Shown here in pieces: positions 1-5,725 of a DNA stretch of 10,160 bases. This DNA comes from an uncultured Bacilli bacterium. Lineage in GTDB: Bacteria > Bacillota_I > Bacilli_A > RF39 > UBA660. A program made the position numbers and the translations under genes. The stretch's first letter is position 1; every line of letters begins with the position of its first letter. The stretch spans positions 1 to 10,160 of the forward strand of contig CAJUHL010000054.1 in the NCBI GenBank assembly GCA_910586425.1, given 5' to 3'. The notes beneath the pieces are model-generated. The model ran no database searches, was not told the DNA's origin, and worked only from the letters and a program-made list of their open reading frames with translations.

Positions 1-26
1 ATACCTAATTTATTTTCCAAAGCCAT
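1..26 (-). CDS. 5' end of a gene cut by the window edge
   Basis: An ATG at 26-24 (minus) opens a frame reading MALENKLG before the sequence ends. A GGAGGG ribosome binding site lies 4-5 bases upstream, as good as those of the complete genes here, so a real gene start is likely. The few visible residues resemble the beginning of some clostridial Fic-domain proteins that start with ENKLGI, but nine residues cannot establish a family and this is only a guess. It would be the last gene of the minus-strand run seen here. Confidence 0.6.
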
Positions 27-60
27 ATTACCCTCCATAAATCTATTATTTCAACTACTC

Positions 61-441
61 TTACTGTTGCAAATTTATATCATAAATATTTTCCACAACA
101 TTCAATAATGAATATCCGTATCCACCAAGCAACCCTTCCCACTCACAATATTCATTAAACACATCCTGTTTCGCCATACTCATAATATTACTATCTTGTG
201 ACGCATCACCAGGTTCTAATCCTCTACGCTGCCTTAAAGCCTCCATAATTTCTTTGCTATATGTTTTCTGAGCTGGTTCCAACCAATTCACACTGACATG
301 CTTCTGCTCCATCTCACCATTTTCTGTCTCAAAATCAACATCACATTCTTCCTCGGATTCCCATGCATATCCAATAAAGAATCCATATTGCTTCAAATTT
401 CTGTGATAAACTCTATCTCCATGTTCGAATTTCTTTTCCAT
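61..441 (-). CDS. Small protein with SH3/KOW-like N-terminal domain, function unknown
   Basis: 126 aa. The start at 441 is chosen because AAAGG sits 9 bases upstream; an ATG at 474 has no ribosome binding site. Residues 1-57 (HGDRVYH near the start, then short strands ending in a VNWLEP segment) look like a small beta-barrel of the SH3/KOW/Tudor type, a fold often used to bind RNA, DNA or protein. A polar linker follows. Residues 94-126, with the motif WEGLLGGYGY at 101-110, look like a separate helical module that I believe recurs at the C-terminus of clostridial mobile-element proteins. No catalytic residues are evident. Fold assignment is inference from pattern only. Confidence 0.88.
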   Translation of the reverse strand: MEKKFEHGDRVYHRNLKQYGFFIGYAWESEEECDVDFETENGEMEQKHVSVNWLEPAQKTYSKEIMEALRQRRGLEPGDASQDSNIMSMAKQDVFNEYCEWEGLLGGYGYSLLNVVENIYDINLQQ

Positions 442-485
442 ATTATTATTCCTTTCTCTTTTTGAAACAATCATTTTAAAGTATA

Positions 486-683
486 TTATCTCTCATAATA
501 ACTACATGGTGCTTCACATTCTCCAGTCGATGTTGCTCTCTTTTTACAATGCCCATCACCTGTCATATGTCTACATCCATCTTTTCTTTTCCCTAAATTA
601 CGAGATCCACAATTATTACAATGATACGATTTTTCTTTTTCATCATATCCAATATCCATATTACCACAATCCAAACAAATCAT
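486..683 (-). CDS. Small zinc-ribbon protein with a second Cys/His cluster
   Basis: 65 aa with GGAGG 8 bases before the start. Residues 3-25 form a classic zinc ribbon: C3-x2-C6, then C22-x2-C25 followed by GS. A second possible metal site follows: C37, H39, H45, C46, C56, C60. Eight cysteines plus three histidines in 65 residues make structural zinc binding very likely. The C-terminal half is basic (KRK at 32-34, KKR at 47-49), compatible with nucleic-acid binding or with acting as an adaptor to a larger protein. Such tiny zinc-ribbon proteins are common in phages and plasmids, mostly without known function. It lies between the Fic gene and the SH3/KOW-like gene, probably in one transcript. 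Confidence 0.9.
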   Translation of the reverse strand: MICLDCGNMDIGYDEKEKSYHCNNCGSRNLGKRKDGCRHMTGDGHCKKRATSTGECEAPCSYYER

Positions 684-715
684 GTAATTTTCCTCCGATG
701 AAATAATCCTTTTAA

Positions 716-1345
716 CTATATCTCCAACGTTCTAATACATTTTCTTAAACAATCCTTTAATGGTTGCAATTCATTTTTTAAATACCAATTATTTAGGGTT
801 ACATTAAATTCTTCTGCATTATCTTTTCCAATTGTCAAGATGCCCTCGCCATTTTCTATTAATATTTTACTGGCTACCATTGTAGAAGTTCTCTTGTTTC
901 CATCCCAAAATAACTGTTGCTTACAAGCATATGCAAAATATTCTAACGCTTTATCAATAGGATTATTTATCCCATTTATCCGTTCAATTTCCTTTAGAAC
1001 ATTTTCTTTAATTGGAATACTTGGTATAAAATCACCAACTCCTACAGTTCCTTTTCTTAATACTCCCCATTCAAGACTTTCATTTCTTGACACATACTCG
1101 TTTATCTTACAAATATATTCTAATGTTAAAGTCGCATCCACTGAATTTATAACAAATTTCCATCCATCACGCAAGTTTAAAACTGTTTGTATATCATCCA
1201 CAGATATACCACTTACAACAGCTCCATCAATAATAGTTTGTGTTTGTGGAAAAGTTACATTGCAGCCTTCTATATATGCGGTATTAAATACAAGTTCTGT
1301 AAATGTTTTTTTCGCCAAAAAAATATTTTGCTGCCTTGTAAGCAT
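716..1345 (-). CDS. Fic-domain protein (class II-like) with Gln replacing the catalytic His
   Basis: 209 aa; GGGAGGG lies 6 bases upstream of the ATG. Fic proteins normally transfer AMP or another phosphate-containing group from a nucleotide to a target hydroxyl, using H-x-F-x-(D/E)-G-N-x-R. Here residues 144-152 read QLFWDGNKR: the Phe, Asp, Gly-Asn anion-binding loop and Arg are intact, but the general-base His is Gln (codon CAG at 916-914). The N-terminal segment NTAYIEGCN (21-29) contains T22-x3-E26-G27, matching the (S/T)xxxE(G/N) inhibitory motif of class II Fic proteins. Length suits a single-domain Fic protein. From memory, a Firmicutes subfamily carries QLFWDGNKRTS, so this may be a lineage feature rather than damage. 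The gene is otherwise intact. Activity is unproven: it may be a pseudoenzyme or use altered chemistry. The 68-aa gene ends 15 bases upstream. Confidence 0.93.
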   Translation of the reverse strand: MLTRQQNIFLAKKTFTELVFNTAYIEGCNVTFPQTQTIIDGAVVSGISVDDIQTVLNLRDGWKFVINSVDATLTLEYICKINEYVSRNESLEWGVLRKGTVGVGDFIPSIPIKENVLKEIERINGINNPIDKALEYFAYACKQQLFWDGNKRTSTMVASKILIENGEGILTIGKDNAEEFNVTLNNWYLKNELQPLKDCLRKCIRTLEI

Positions 1346-1360
1346 AAAATCCCTCCCATT

Positions 1361-1567
1361 TTAAGATACATCTTTCTTATTATATTCAATTCGTGGCATA
1401 AATCTATTCCAATCAACCTTAGTTCTCCATTTCTCCTGATGGTTTCTTCCATAGACTTTACGCCATTCCTCTAAACTCATCACATGTGCAGCGTTTCCGA
1501 TTCTAACCGTCACCATTTGTTTCCCGTGACAACAAAATTCAGAAATCACTTTAAAATCATCACTCAT
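1361..1567 (-). CDS. Small conserved CCHGKQ-type protein, function unknown
   Basis: 68 aa. The start at 1567 is chosen because GGAGG lies 8 bases upstream; an in-frame ATG at 1582 has no ribosome binding site. The N-terminal part contains FCCHGKQMV followed by a beta-rich stretch (VTVRIGNAAHVM), then an amphipathic W-rich segment (LEEWRKVYGRNHQEKW). The C-x0-C-H triplet could bind metal, but no second pair of ligands is seen. I recall similar small proteins in clostridial mobile elements, without known role. It is immediately upstream of the Fic gene and probably co-transcribed; small partners of Fic proteins are sometimes antitoxins, but nothing in this sequence shows that. Confidence 0.87.
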   Translation of the reverse strand: MSDDFKVISEFCCHGKQMVTVRIGNAAHVMSLEEWRKVYGRNHQEKWRTKVDWNRFMPRIEYNKKDVS

Positions 1568-1586
1568 ATTTATGTCCTCCATATTA

Positions 1587-1646
1587 TATCATTTCTTCAT
1601 CATAAAAGCCACCAGATTTTATTACTGATGACTCTATTTATCCCAT
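1587..1646 (-). pseudogene. Possible remnant of a tiny gene with one in-frame stop
   Basis: In the gap between two genes the minus strand reads ATG-GGA-TAA followed in frame by IESSVIKSGGFYDEEMI and then TAA at 1586-1584. AAGGGG lies about 10 bases before the ATG. The second stop-free stretch looks more protein-like than random AT-rich DNA (GG, FYDEE). One changed base in the TAA at 1640-1638 would restore a 20-residue reading frame. This may be chance; no homolog can be named. Confidence 0.25.
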
Positions 1647-1660
1647 ATTCAGTTTACCCC

Positions 1661-1861
1661 TTATCTCTTATCATACTTTCCCGAAATAATATTCTGATTC
1701 ACCTGCGAATTAGATAAGTCATTAAGAATCCTATCCTCGTTCATCTTTCCATAATCAATTTTCCCAACATGCGAATTTAGATGATTGCTTGCTCTGCCAT
1801 CTTGTAATTTAAACCATCCAATAATTGCTGCAATAAAAAGTGCACTTAAAATAATTTCCAT
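1661..1861 (-). CDS. Small single-pass membrane protein, function unknown
   Basis: 66 aa, start supported by AGGGAG 6 bases upstream. Residues 2-17 (EIILSALFIAAIIGWF) form one hydrophobic helix right at the N-terminus; the remaining residues are hydrophilic and Asn/Asp-rich, ending KYDKR. The helix lacks a preceding positive charge and there is no clear cleavage site, so a membrane anchor is more likely than a signal peptide. Topology is probably N-out, C-in because positive charges follow the helix, but this is weak inference. No family recognised. Small membrane proteins like this in mobile elements can act as entry-exclusion or holin-like proteins, but nothing specific supports either. Confidence 0.85.
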   Translation of the reverse strand: MEIILSALFIAAIIGWFKLQDGRASNHLNSHVGKIDYGKMNEDRILNDLSNSQVNQNIISGKYDKR

Positions 1862-1880
1862 ACAATCTCCCTTCTATCTA

Positions 1881-1958
1881 CTATTTAGCATTTCCATCAA
1901 TTTTATTTATATTTTCCATTATATCATTATTTGTGTCCCATTCCAAGGAAAGGTACAT
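1881..1958 (-). other. 25-codon frame, possible tiny gene or -1 frameshift extension
   Basis: An ATG at 1958 opens MYLSLEWDTNND and continues to a TAG at 1883-1881. It has no ribosome binding site, but starts 8 bases after the stop of the preceding gene, so it could be translated by reinitiation. The same frame is open back to the slippery heptamer in that gene, so it could instead be a -1 frameshift tail of 30 codons. The composition (LEWDTNND) looks coding. It may also be chance. Confidence 0.35.
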
Positions 1959-1966
1959 TTCAAAGA

Positions 1967-2497
1967 CTATGAGTTTAAACACTTTTCATAGAACTTTGGT
2001 AAGTATTTTTTCACATACATTTTGGCAAATAATTTTTCCAATATATCTTTTGAATGAAGTACAACTTCTAAATCTCTTAAAATATAGTGGTCGTTCCAAT
2101 ATGCCATATACCACTTATTTTCCTCGACATCAAAAACATATGTAAAATCCTGTCCTAACACCTCTGAAAGATATTCTGTCTCAATAGGTTTTTCATCTTC
2201 CCATTCGCAATGTTCGCTGCAATCTTCCCATCTGTTTATATCTCTAAAATTTGCAACAGTCCCTCTGTCTTCCAATGGTTTATTTAAATGTTCCTGATAT
2301 GTTTTACTTCCCCCTTCTTCAACTGTTGCTCCAATACTTGAAGTGTTTCCAAGTGAAATTAATTCCCTTACCTTATTTACATCCTGATAATGTTTATATA
2401 AAGTAATTCCAAGTCCATCAATATAACTATCATGATGATTATAGATATATTTGTATTTCCCGTTTTCTTTAATTGCTATATGTCCTCTCGTACTCAT
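1967..2497 (-). CDS. MSTR-type phage/mobile-element protein, function unknown
   Basis: 176 aa; GGAGG 9 bases before the ATG. The N-terminus (MSTRGHIAIK, then YIYNHHDSYIDGLG at about 18-30 and LISLGNTSSIG at 46-56) matches a family I know from phages and clostridial mobile elements that begins MSTR(S/G)-x-IAIK and has an I-Y-x-H-x-D-x-Y segment followed by an LISLG turn. Function is unknown. The middle has an acidic, Cys/Trp-containing insertion (about 90-102), then a W-rich strand region (YVFDVEENKWY) and a helical tail. The last codons are TTA-AAC-TCA-TAG, and the TTTAAAC they contain sits in the right frame for -1 slippage; the -1 frame stays open for 30 more codons. Family membership is from memory. 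Confidence 0.9.
   Translation of the reverse strand: MSTRGHIAIKENGKYKYIYNHHDSYIDGLGITLYKHYQDVNKVRELISLGNTSSIGATVEEGGSKTYQEHLNKPLEDRGTVANFRDINRWEDCSEHCEWEDEKPIETEYLSEVLGQDFTYVFDVEENKWYMAYWNDHYILRDLEVVLHSKDILEKLFAKMYVKKYLPKFYEKCLNS
1973..1979 (-). promoter_or_regulatory. Candidate -1 frameshift slippery heptamer T_TTA_AAC
   Basis: In the reading frame of the MSTR-type gene the sequence is TG-T-TTA-AAC-TCA-TAG, so TTTAAAC is in the X_XXY_YYZ phase needed for tandem -1 slippage, one sense codon before the stop. After slippage the ribosome would read LIVFEMYLSLEWD and onward, 30 codons to the TAG at 1883-1881. TTTAAAC is a known efficient heptamer in coronaviruses and works less well in bacteria. 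I see no strong downstream stem-loop and no clear upstream stimulatory Shine-Dalgarno, so this is suggestive only. Confidence 0.25.
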
Positions 2498-2535
2498 AAA
2501 TTATATCCTCCATTTCCTTCCTTAAAATGCGAAAT

Positions 2536-2823
2536 TCATTGCATTTTTTCCACAATATCTTTCCAACCATCTTTGCTCCAAAATATTGAACCGTCATTAT
2601 TATAAGACAACTCTATATCTCTTTTGCTAAAGAAGTCTTCCAAAACTTTGTAAAATTCTTCTGTAAGATTAATGATTGAACTATGAATAAACATATCATT
2701 GGATGGAACAACTTTACACTGTCCATTCCCACACATTCCACTTTCAAACTTTAATCTGAAACTGCAATTCAAATTTTCCAAAGTTTGATTAAAAACTGTT
2801 ACCATATCTTCTGTAATCTTCAT
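2536..2823 (-). CDS. Small protein, function unknown
   Basis: 95 aa starting MKITEDMVTV. The ATG at 2823 has GGAGG 8 bases upstream; the ATG at 2829 would be only 2 bases from it, and the frame's further extension begins at TTG, so 2823 is the best start. The sequence predicts an N-terminal helix, a central strand region with three cysteines (C20, C31, C36, including CGNGQC), a second helix, and a C-terminal strand-turn with SIFWSKDGWKDI. This looks like a small alpha/beta fold. The CGNGQC segment could hold a metal or disulfide but lacks a clear four-ligand set. No family recognised. Confidence 0.87.
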   Translation of the reverse strand: MKITEDMVTVFNQTLENLNCSFRLKFESGMCGNGQCKVVPSNDMFIHSSIINLTEEFYKVLEDFFSKRDIELSYNNDGSIFWSKDGWKDIVEKMQ

Positions 2824-2871
2824 AACCATTTCCTCCAATCTACCAAGTTAAAATACGAGATTCAAAGCAAT

Positions 2872-3060
2872 CTACAAATTCAAGTAATTAAGCTGAGTCT
2901 GAAAACGATCACTTGTTACATATTCTATAATTGCTTTTTCATGTTCCTTAATTTTTCTTTCCAATAATTCTTTATTTTCTGGATACTTAGAAAGCAATTC
3001 CTTGTCCATTCTATAACGTGATACATAGTGTTTAAGTGATATTGGTGATCTTTGAATCAT
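2872..3060 (-). CDS. Small helical basic protein, function unknown
   Basis: 62 aa; AAGGAG lies 5 bases upstream of the ATG. After a short N-terminal part (MIQRSPISLKHY) most of the protein is predicted helical and rich in Lys/Glu (about residues 17-50), pointing to a short coiled coil or a helix-helix binder. No motif or family is recognised. It sits between two other small genes with short gaps on both sides and is probably part of the same transcript. Confidence 0.83.
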   Translation of the reverse strand: MIQRSPISLKHYVSRYRMDKELLSKYPENKELLERKIKEHEKAIIEYVTSDRFQTQLNYLNL

Positions 3061-3094
3061 TTTTTCTCCTTCCTACCGTCATGAAATTCCGATT

Positions 3095-3271
3095 CTATTT
3101 GTATATATTCCTTTTATATTCACAAAGTTCTTCATATGAAATTCCATGTCTTTTTGCTTCCTCAACAACAATTCTGCAATCTCGTGAGGTTCCAATTTTG
3201 CAAATATAAACAAATTCATCCATGATCTCTTGTTTACTTTTTCCTTCTGCATTGTAATAATATTTTTTCAT
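3095..3271 (-). CDS. Small protein, function unknown
   Basis: 58 aa starting MKKYYYNAEG. The ATG at 3271 has GGAGG 5 bases upstream; ATGs at 3283 and 3307 are in frame, but the first has only AGGA 4 bases away and the second would overlap the gene before it. Residues 11-24 (KSKQEIMDEFVYIC) and 31-56 (DCRIVVEEAKRHGISYEELCEYKRNI) form two helices, the second pair resembling a small helix-turn-helix-like fold. No DNA-binding family can be claimed. It follows the DUF5688 gene by 25 bases. Confidence 0.85.
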   Translation of the reverse strand: MKKYYYNAEGKSKQEIMDEFVYICKIGTSRDCRIVVEEAKRHGISYEELCEYKRNIYK

Positions 3272-3296
3272 ATCAGCCTCCATAAAATCCTGATTT

Positions 3297-4097
3297 TCAG
3301 ACCTCAATAATATATGCCTGATCCGTTAATCTTTCTTCTGGTTCTACTTGTGTCTGATTTACTTCCTGTACCATCCTGCTAAATTCTTCAATATTACATT
3401 TTCCATCATCAGGAATAATAATCATTTCATGAATAGAACTTGGTAATACATAAAATCTTTGTACACTTAATCTCTCTGCCAACTTCTTTAATGCTTCTCC
3501 ATCTAGAATTGCGGATGCTCCTCTAAAATTCATAGTATTAGTAACTATGTACTGAACTGGAACACCTTCCATTTCTTCAATTTCCTGTCCCATTAATTCA
3601 GACAATTTTTCCGACATAGATACAATCTCAGTCTTTGCAAAAGTAATAATTTCCGCTGCTTTCCAGGCTTCCTCTTGACTGATCTTTAATGTTTCCAACA
3701 ATCCATATGTTAGCTTAAAAGAAGCATTTTCATTCATTTTTACATATAGATACTTCTCAATACCTTCAAAATCCGTATCTGACCTTACAATATTTTCTGT
3801 GCTTGTCTTCTGCATTCCAATATAAAGGTTTCCCATAATAAAGTCAGAATCAAGCAAGTTATCTTTATTAAAATCCATAATATCAGCATTATTGTAGATA
3901 TCTATTGCCTTTTCAACCGCTTCAGAAAGTGATTCAGAATCAGCTATGATTTCATCTGTGTAGATTACAGGACAGATCCCGTCATCATTCATAAAGCGGA
4001 TTCCGTCAAATTCTACACCGTTTTTAATGCTTGTGTGCGCTTCTACTTTATAATCTCTGTTTGTAAGTTCCTGAATAATATCTTCTCTTCTAATCAT
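3297..4097 (-). CDS. DUF5688 family protein
   Basis: 266 aa. I recognise this as DUF5688, a family of about 250-320 residues common in Lachnospiraceae and other clostridia, often on mobile elements, with no known biochemical function. Diagnostic parts: an N-terminal module with GVEFDGIRF and ICPVIYTDEI (about 27-50); a central region that includes an invariant-looking long helix; then YIVTNTMNFRGASAIL (183-198) and FYVLPSSIHEMIIIP (215-229), the strongest family signature. The extreme C-terminus is variable. Its ribosome binding site is weak (GAGAG about 8 bases upstream), unlike the strong AGGAGG sites around it, so it may be translated less or coupled to the gene before it, which ends 36 bases upstream. 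Family call is from memory of the signature. Confidence 0.92.
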   Translation of the reverse strand: MIRREDIIQELTNRDYKVEAHTSIKNGVEFDGIRFMNDDGICPVIYTDEIIADSESLSEAVEKAIDIYNNADIMDFNKDNLLDSDFIMGNLYIGMQKTSTENIVRSDTDFEGIEKYLYVKMNENASFKLTYGLLETLKISQEEAWKAAEIITFAKTEIVSMSEKLSELMGQEIEEMEGVPVQYIVTNTMNFRGASAILDGEALKKLAERLSVQRFYVLPSSIHEMIIIPDDGKCNIEEFSRMVQEVNQTQVEPEERLTDQAYIIEV

Positions 4098-4133
4098 TTT
4101 ATTTTCTCTCTTTCTCTACTTAGAATTGTGTTT

Positions 4134-4532
4134 TCATCGTACAATTTCCACTTCATCTTCTTTTACTAAAATCTCTGAAAATTCCGTTCTGTGTACTAAA
4201 AAATATGTCCCATATGACATATGAACATATCTTCTTGCAAATGGTTTAATTCCTTTAGTCTGGTAATTTTCTTTATTCATATTTACCATAACCAAAAGAT
4301 TTTTATCTCCATTCTTCTCAATTTCTTTTTCATATTCCTTATATTCATATATGTCATCATATTTTCTGTTAGATGAATTATAAGGAATACCTAATTTTTT
4401 AGCACGTTCTTCATTTTCCAATTCTGCTATTACCCAATATTTTAAGTGTGCTAATTGCATTAATACTTGTTTATGTATATTCTTGTCTGCGTATTCGTTC
4501 ATAATATTTTCTTTCACTGTTTCAATATTCAT
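4134..4532 (-). CDS. Helix-rich protein, function unknown
   Basis: 132 aa starting MNIETVKENI. The ATG at 4532 has AAGGAGGG 5-6 bases upstream, one of the strongest sites in the window; an ATG at 4553 has none. The first 75 residues are charged and helical (KQVLMQLAHLKYWVIAELENEERAKK, in two parts, then EYKEYEKEIEK). The remaining part is beta-like with aromatic residues (RRYVHMSYGTYFLVHRTEF, 100-118) and an acidic tail. The two-part build suggests an alpha-helical dimerisation part and a small sheet domain. No family recognised. Confidence 0.88.
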   Translation of the reverse strand: MNIETVKENIMNEYADKNIHKQVLMQLAHLKYWVIAELENEERAKKLGIPYNSSNRKYDDIYEYKEYEKEIEKNGDKNLLVMVNMNKENYQTKGIKPFARRYVHMSYGTYFLVHRTEFSEILVKEDEVEIVR

Positions 4533-4563
4533 ACGAACCCTCCTTAAAATCATTATTTCAAGA

Positions 4564-4869
4564 TTAACTTACAAGAGTTCTCAAAAACTCATATGCAAGT
4601 TCCAAATCGCTTTTATAATATTTTCCAACAAATCTTCCACCATTACTTTCGGTTTCAGGATAAAATATTTTTGTCATATCATTTCTAAAAATCAATTTTC
4701 CATCTTGGTTTTCTACAAAAATTATAGTTGCATGTTCATTACTATAATCAAATTTTCTATGGTCAACTGTAGTTAGTTCATAAGCTAAATTGTTATTTAC
4801 TTTTCCATACTTCTCTAATTTTCCATCAGGTTTTCCCATTACTTTCATAATCATTGTTTTTGCATTCAT
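4564..4869 (-). CDS. Small protein, function unknown
   Basis: 101 aa; GGAGG lies 8 bases before the ATG. Predicted mostly beta: KVNNNLAYELTTVDHRKFDYSN, split by turns, then ATIIFVENQDGKLIF and MTKIFYP, and a C-terminal helix (DLELAYEFLRTLVS). The N-terminal MKVMGKPDGKLEKYG is Lys/Gly rich. No motif or family recognised. The 109-base gap upstream of it (minus-strand sense) is larger than usual here and holds a coding-like scrap described separately. Confidence 0.86.
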   Translation of the reverse strand: MNAKTMIMKVMGKPDGKLEKYGKVNNNLAYELTTVDHRKFDYSNEHATIIFVENQDGKLIFRNDMTKIFYPETESNGGRFVGKYYKSDLELAYEFLRTLVS

Positions 4870-4924
4870 GATTTATTCCTCCATACACTCTATAATTTTC
4901 CTTACAAGGTTCCAACTGTCTTTA

Positions 4925-4975
4925 GCTCATACAAGCAGCATAAAGCAACAATAATTCTTCCTGAGTAAATTTATT
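4925..4975 (-). pseudogene. 17-codon coding-like scrap, possible gene remnant
   Basis: Between the stop of one gene (4979) and the start of the next (4869) the minus strand is open from just after a TAA (4978-4976) for 17 codons, reading NKFTQEELLLLYAACMS before TAA at 4924-4922. The amphipathic composition (FTQEELLLLYAAC) is like the first helix of a small protein, but there is no ATG/GTG/TTG with a ribosome binding site at its head. It may be the remains of a deleted gene. Chance cannot be excluded. Confidence 0.25.
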
Positions 4976-4978
4976 TTA

Positions 4979-5146
4979 TTATTCATAATCACACTCCATA
5001 TACTTTTCCGCAAAATAAATATCATTTGCAATAGCAACTGTCTGTCTTGATTTAAGTTTCCGAAAATACTCTGTCTTTCCATCTGCCACAACAACATCGT
5101 TTCCATCTATTTTAATATCTACATTCAGATTTTTAATACCTCTCAT
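4979..5146 (-). CDS. Very small protein, function unknown
   Basis: 55 aa starting MRGIKNLNVD. The ATG at 5146 is chosen because AAGGAG is 5 bases upstream; an ATG at 5161 lies before that site and has none of its own. The chain predicts two or three strands (NVDIKIDGNDVVVADG), a basic segment (RKLKSRQ), and a short acidic helix (NDIYFAEKYMECDYE). No family recognised. The previous gene ends 27 bases upstream. Confidence 0.82.
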   Translation of the reverse strand: MRGIKNLNVDIKIDGNDVVVADGKTEYFRKLKSRQTVAIANDIYFAEKYMECDYE

Positions 5147-5173
5147 AACTTCTCCTTCCATGAATCCATTGTT

Positions 5174-5341
5174 TCAAGACTGTTTTATATTTTCCACTTT
5201 TAAATCTTTATGAAATTTTTTAAGCCATTCCATAGCCTTAATACGTTCTGCTTCGTCACAATCTGCTTTCTGAATCATAGTACTTGCAATATCCCATCTA
5301 TAACGATATGGATAAATTGCTTCTATTAAATTTCCTTTCAT
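5174..5341 (-). CDS. Very small helical protein, function unknown
   Basis: 55 aa starting MKGNLIEAIY. The ATG at 5341 follows GGTGA at short distance; that GGTGA contains the stop codon of the previous gene, only 4 bases upstream, so its translation is probably coupled. The ATG at 5368 overlaps the previous gene and has no ribosome binding site. Two helices are predicted, around YRWDIASTMIQKADC and DEAERIKAMEWLKKFHKDLK. No family recognised. Confidence 0.82.
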   Translation of the reverse strand: MKGNLIEAIYPYRYRWDIASTMIQKADCDEAERIKAMEWLKKFHKDLKVENIKQS

Positions 5342-5345
5342 ACTT

Positions 5346-5690
5346 TCACCATTCTTTATACTCAACATTCATTCCAAGCAACCACATATCTTTTTTACTA
5401 TTCCAAAAATGATTCGCTAAATCTTCCAATGACTTCTCACCATTCTTCAATTCTTCAAAATCCGTTTTTATATCATCGTTTGAATATCCGCTATACTGAT
5501 TCATATGAATGCTAATTCTGAATGTGTTTCCGCTTTCAATCCATCTATATTTTCCAGTGTTCTTTGCTACTGGATATGCACCAATACACAGCCCATATAA
5601 ATCAGAATATTCTTTTGTATTTTTGTCACTCCAATCCTCTAATTGAATCTCTGTTCCGTTTGGCATTGTTGTTCGTTCTATAACTTTCAT
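5346..5690 (-). CDS. Small protein, function unknown; start uncertain
   Basis: 114 aa if it begins MKVIERTTMP at the ATG at 5690. Two starts compete: this ATG has AAAGGA 11 bases upstream, slightly far; a GTG at 5711 has GGAG 9 bases upstream and would add seven residues. I prefer the ATG because MPNGTEIQLEDW directly after it looks like the natural N-terminus of a small beta domain. The C-terminal 40 residues form a helix (KTDFEELKNGEKSLEDLANHF, in two parts) and a WLLGMNVEYKEW strand. The gene follows terminator and repeat sequences at 5726-5784, so it probably heads its own transcript. No family recognised. Confidence 0.8.
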   Translation of the reverse strand: MKVIERTTMPNGTEIQLEDWSDKNTKEYSDLYGLCIGAYPVAKNTGKYRWIESGNTFRISIHMNQYSGYSNDDIKTDFEELKNGEKSLEDLANHFWNSKKDMWLLGMNVEYKEW

Positions 5691-5725
5691 GCTACCAACC
5701 ATCCTTTCCACTCTTTATTTCTCCA

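Noticed and set aside
840..1364. 174-codon open frame on the plus strand
   Set aside because: It is the antisense of the Fic gene, whose motifs and ribosome binding site are clear; the plus frame has no ribosome binding site and reads as a typical complementary-strand shadow.
1270..1452. 60-codon minus-strand frame starting MEETIRRNG
   Set aside because: Overlaps both the Fic gene start and the CCHGKQ gene in a different frame, with no ribosome binding site.
1361..1567. Calling the small CCHGKQ gene the antitoxin of the Fic gene
   Set aside because: Only adjacency supports it. The inhibitory TxxxEG motif is already inside the Fic protein itself, as in class II, so no separate antitoxin is needed.
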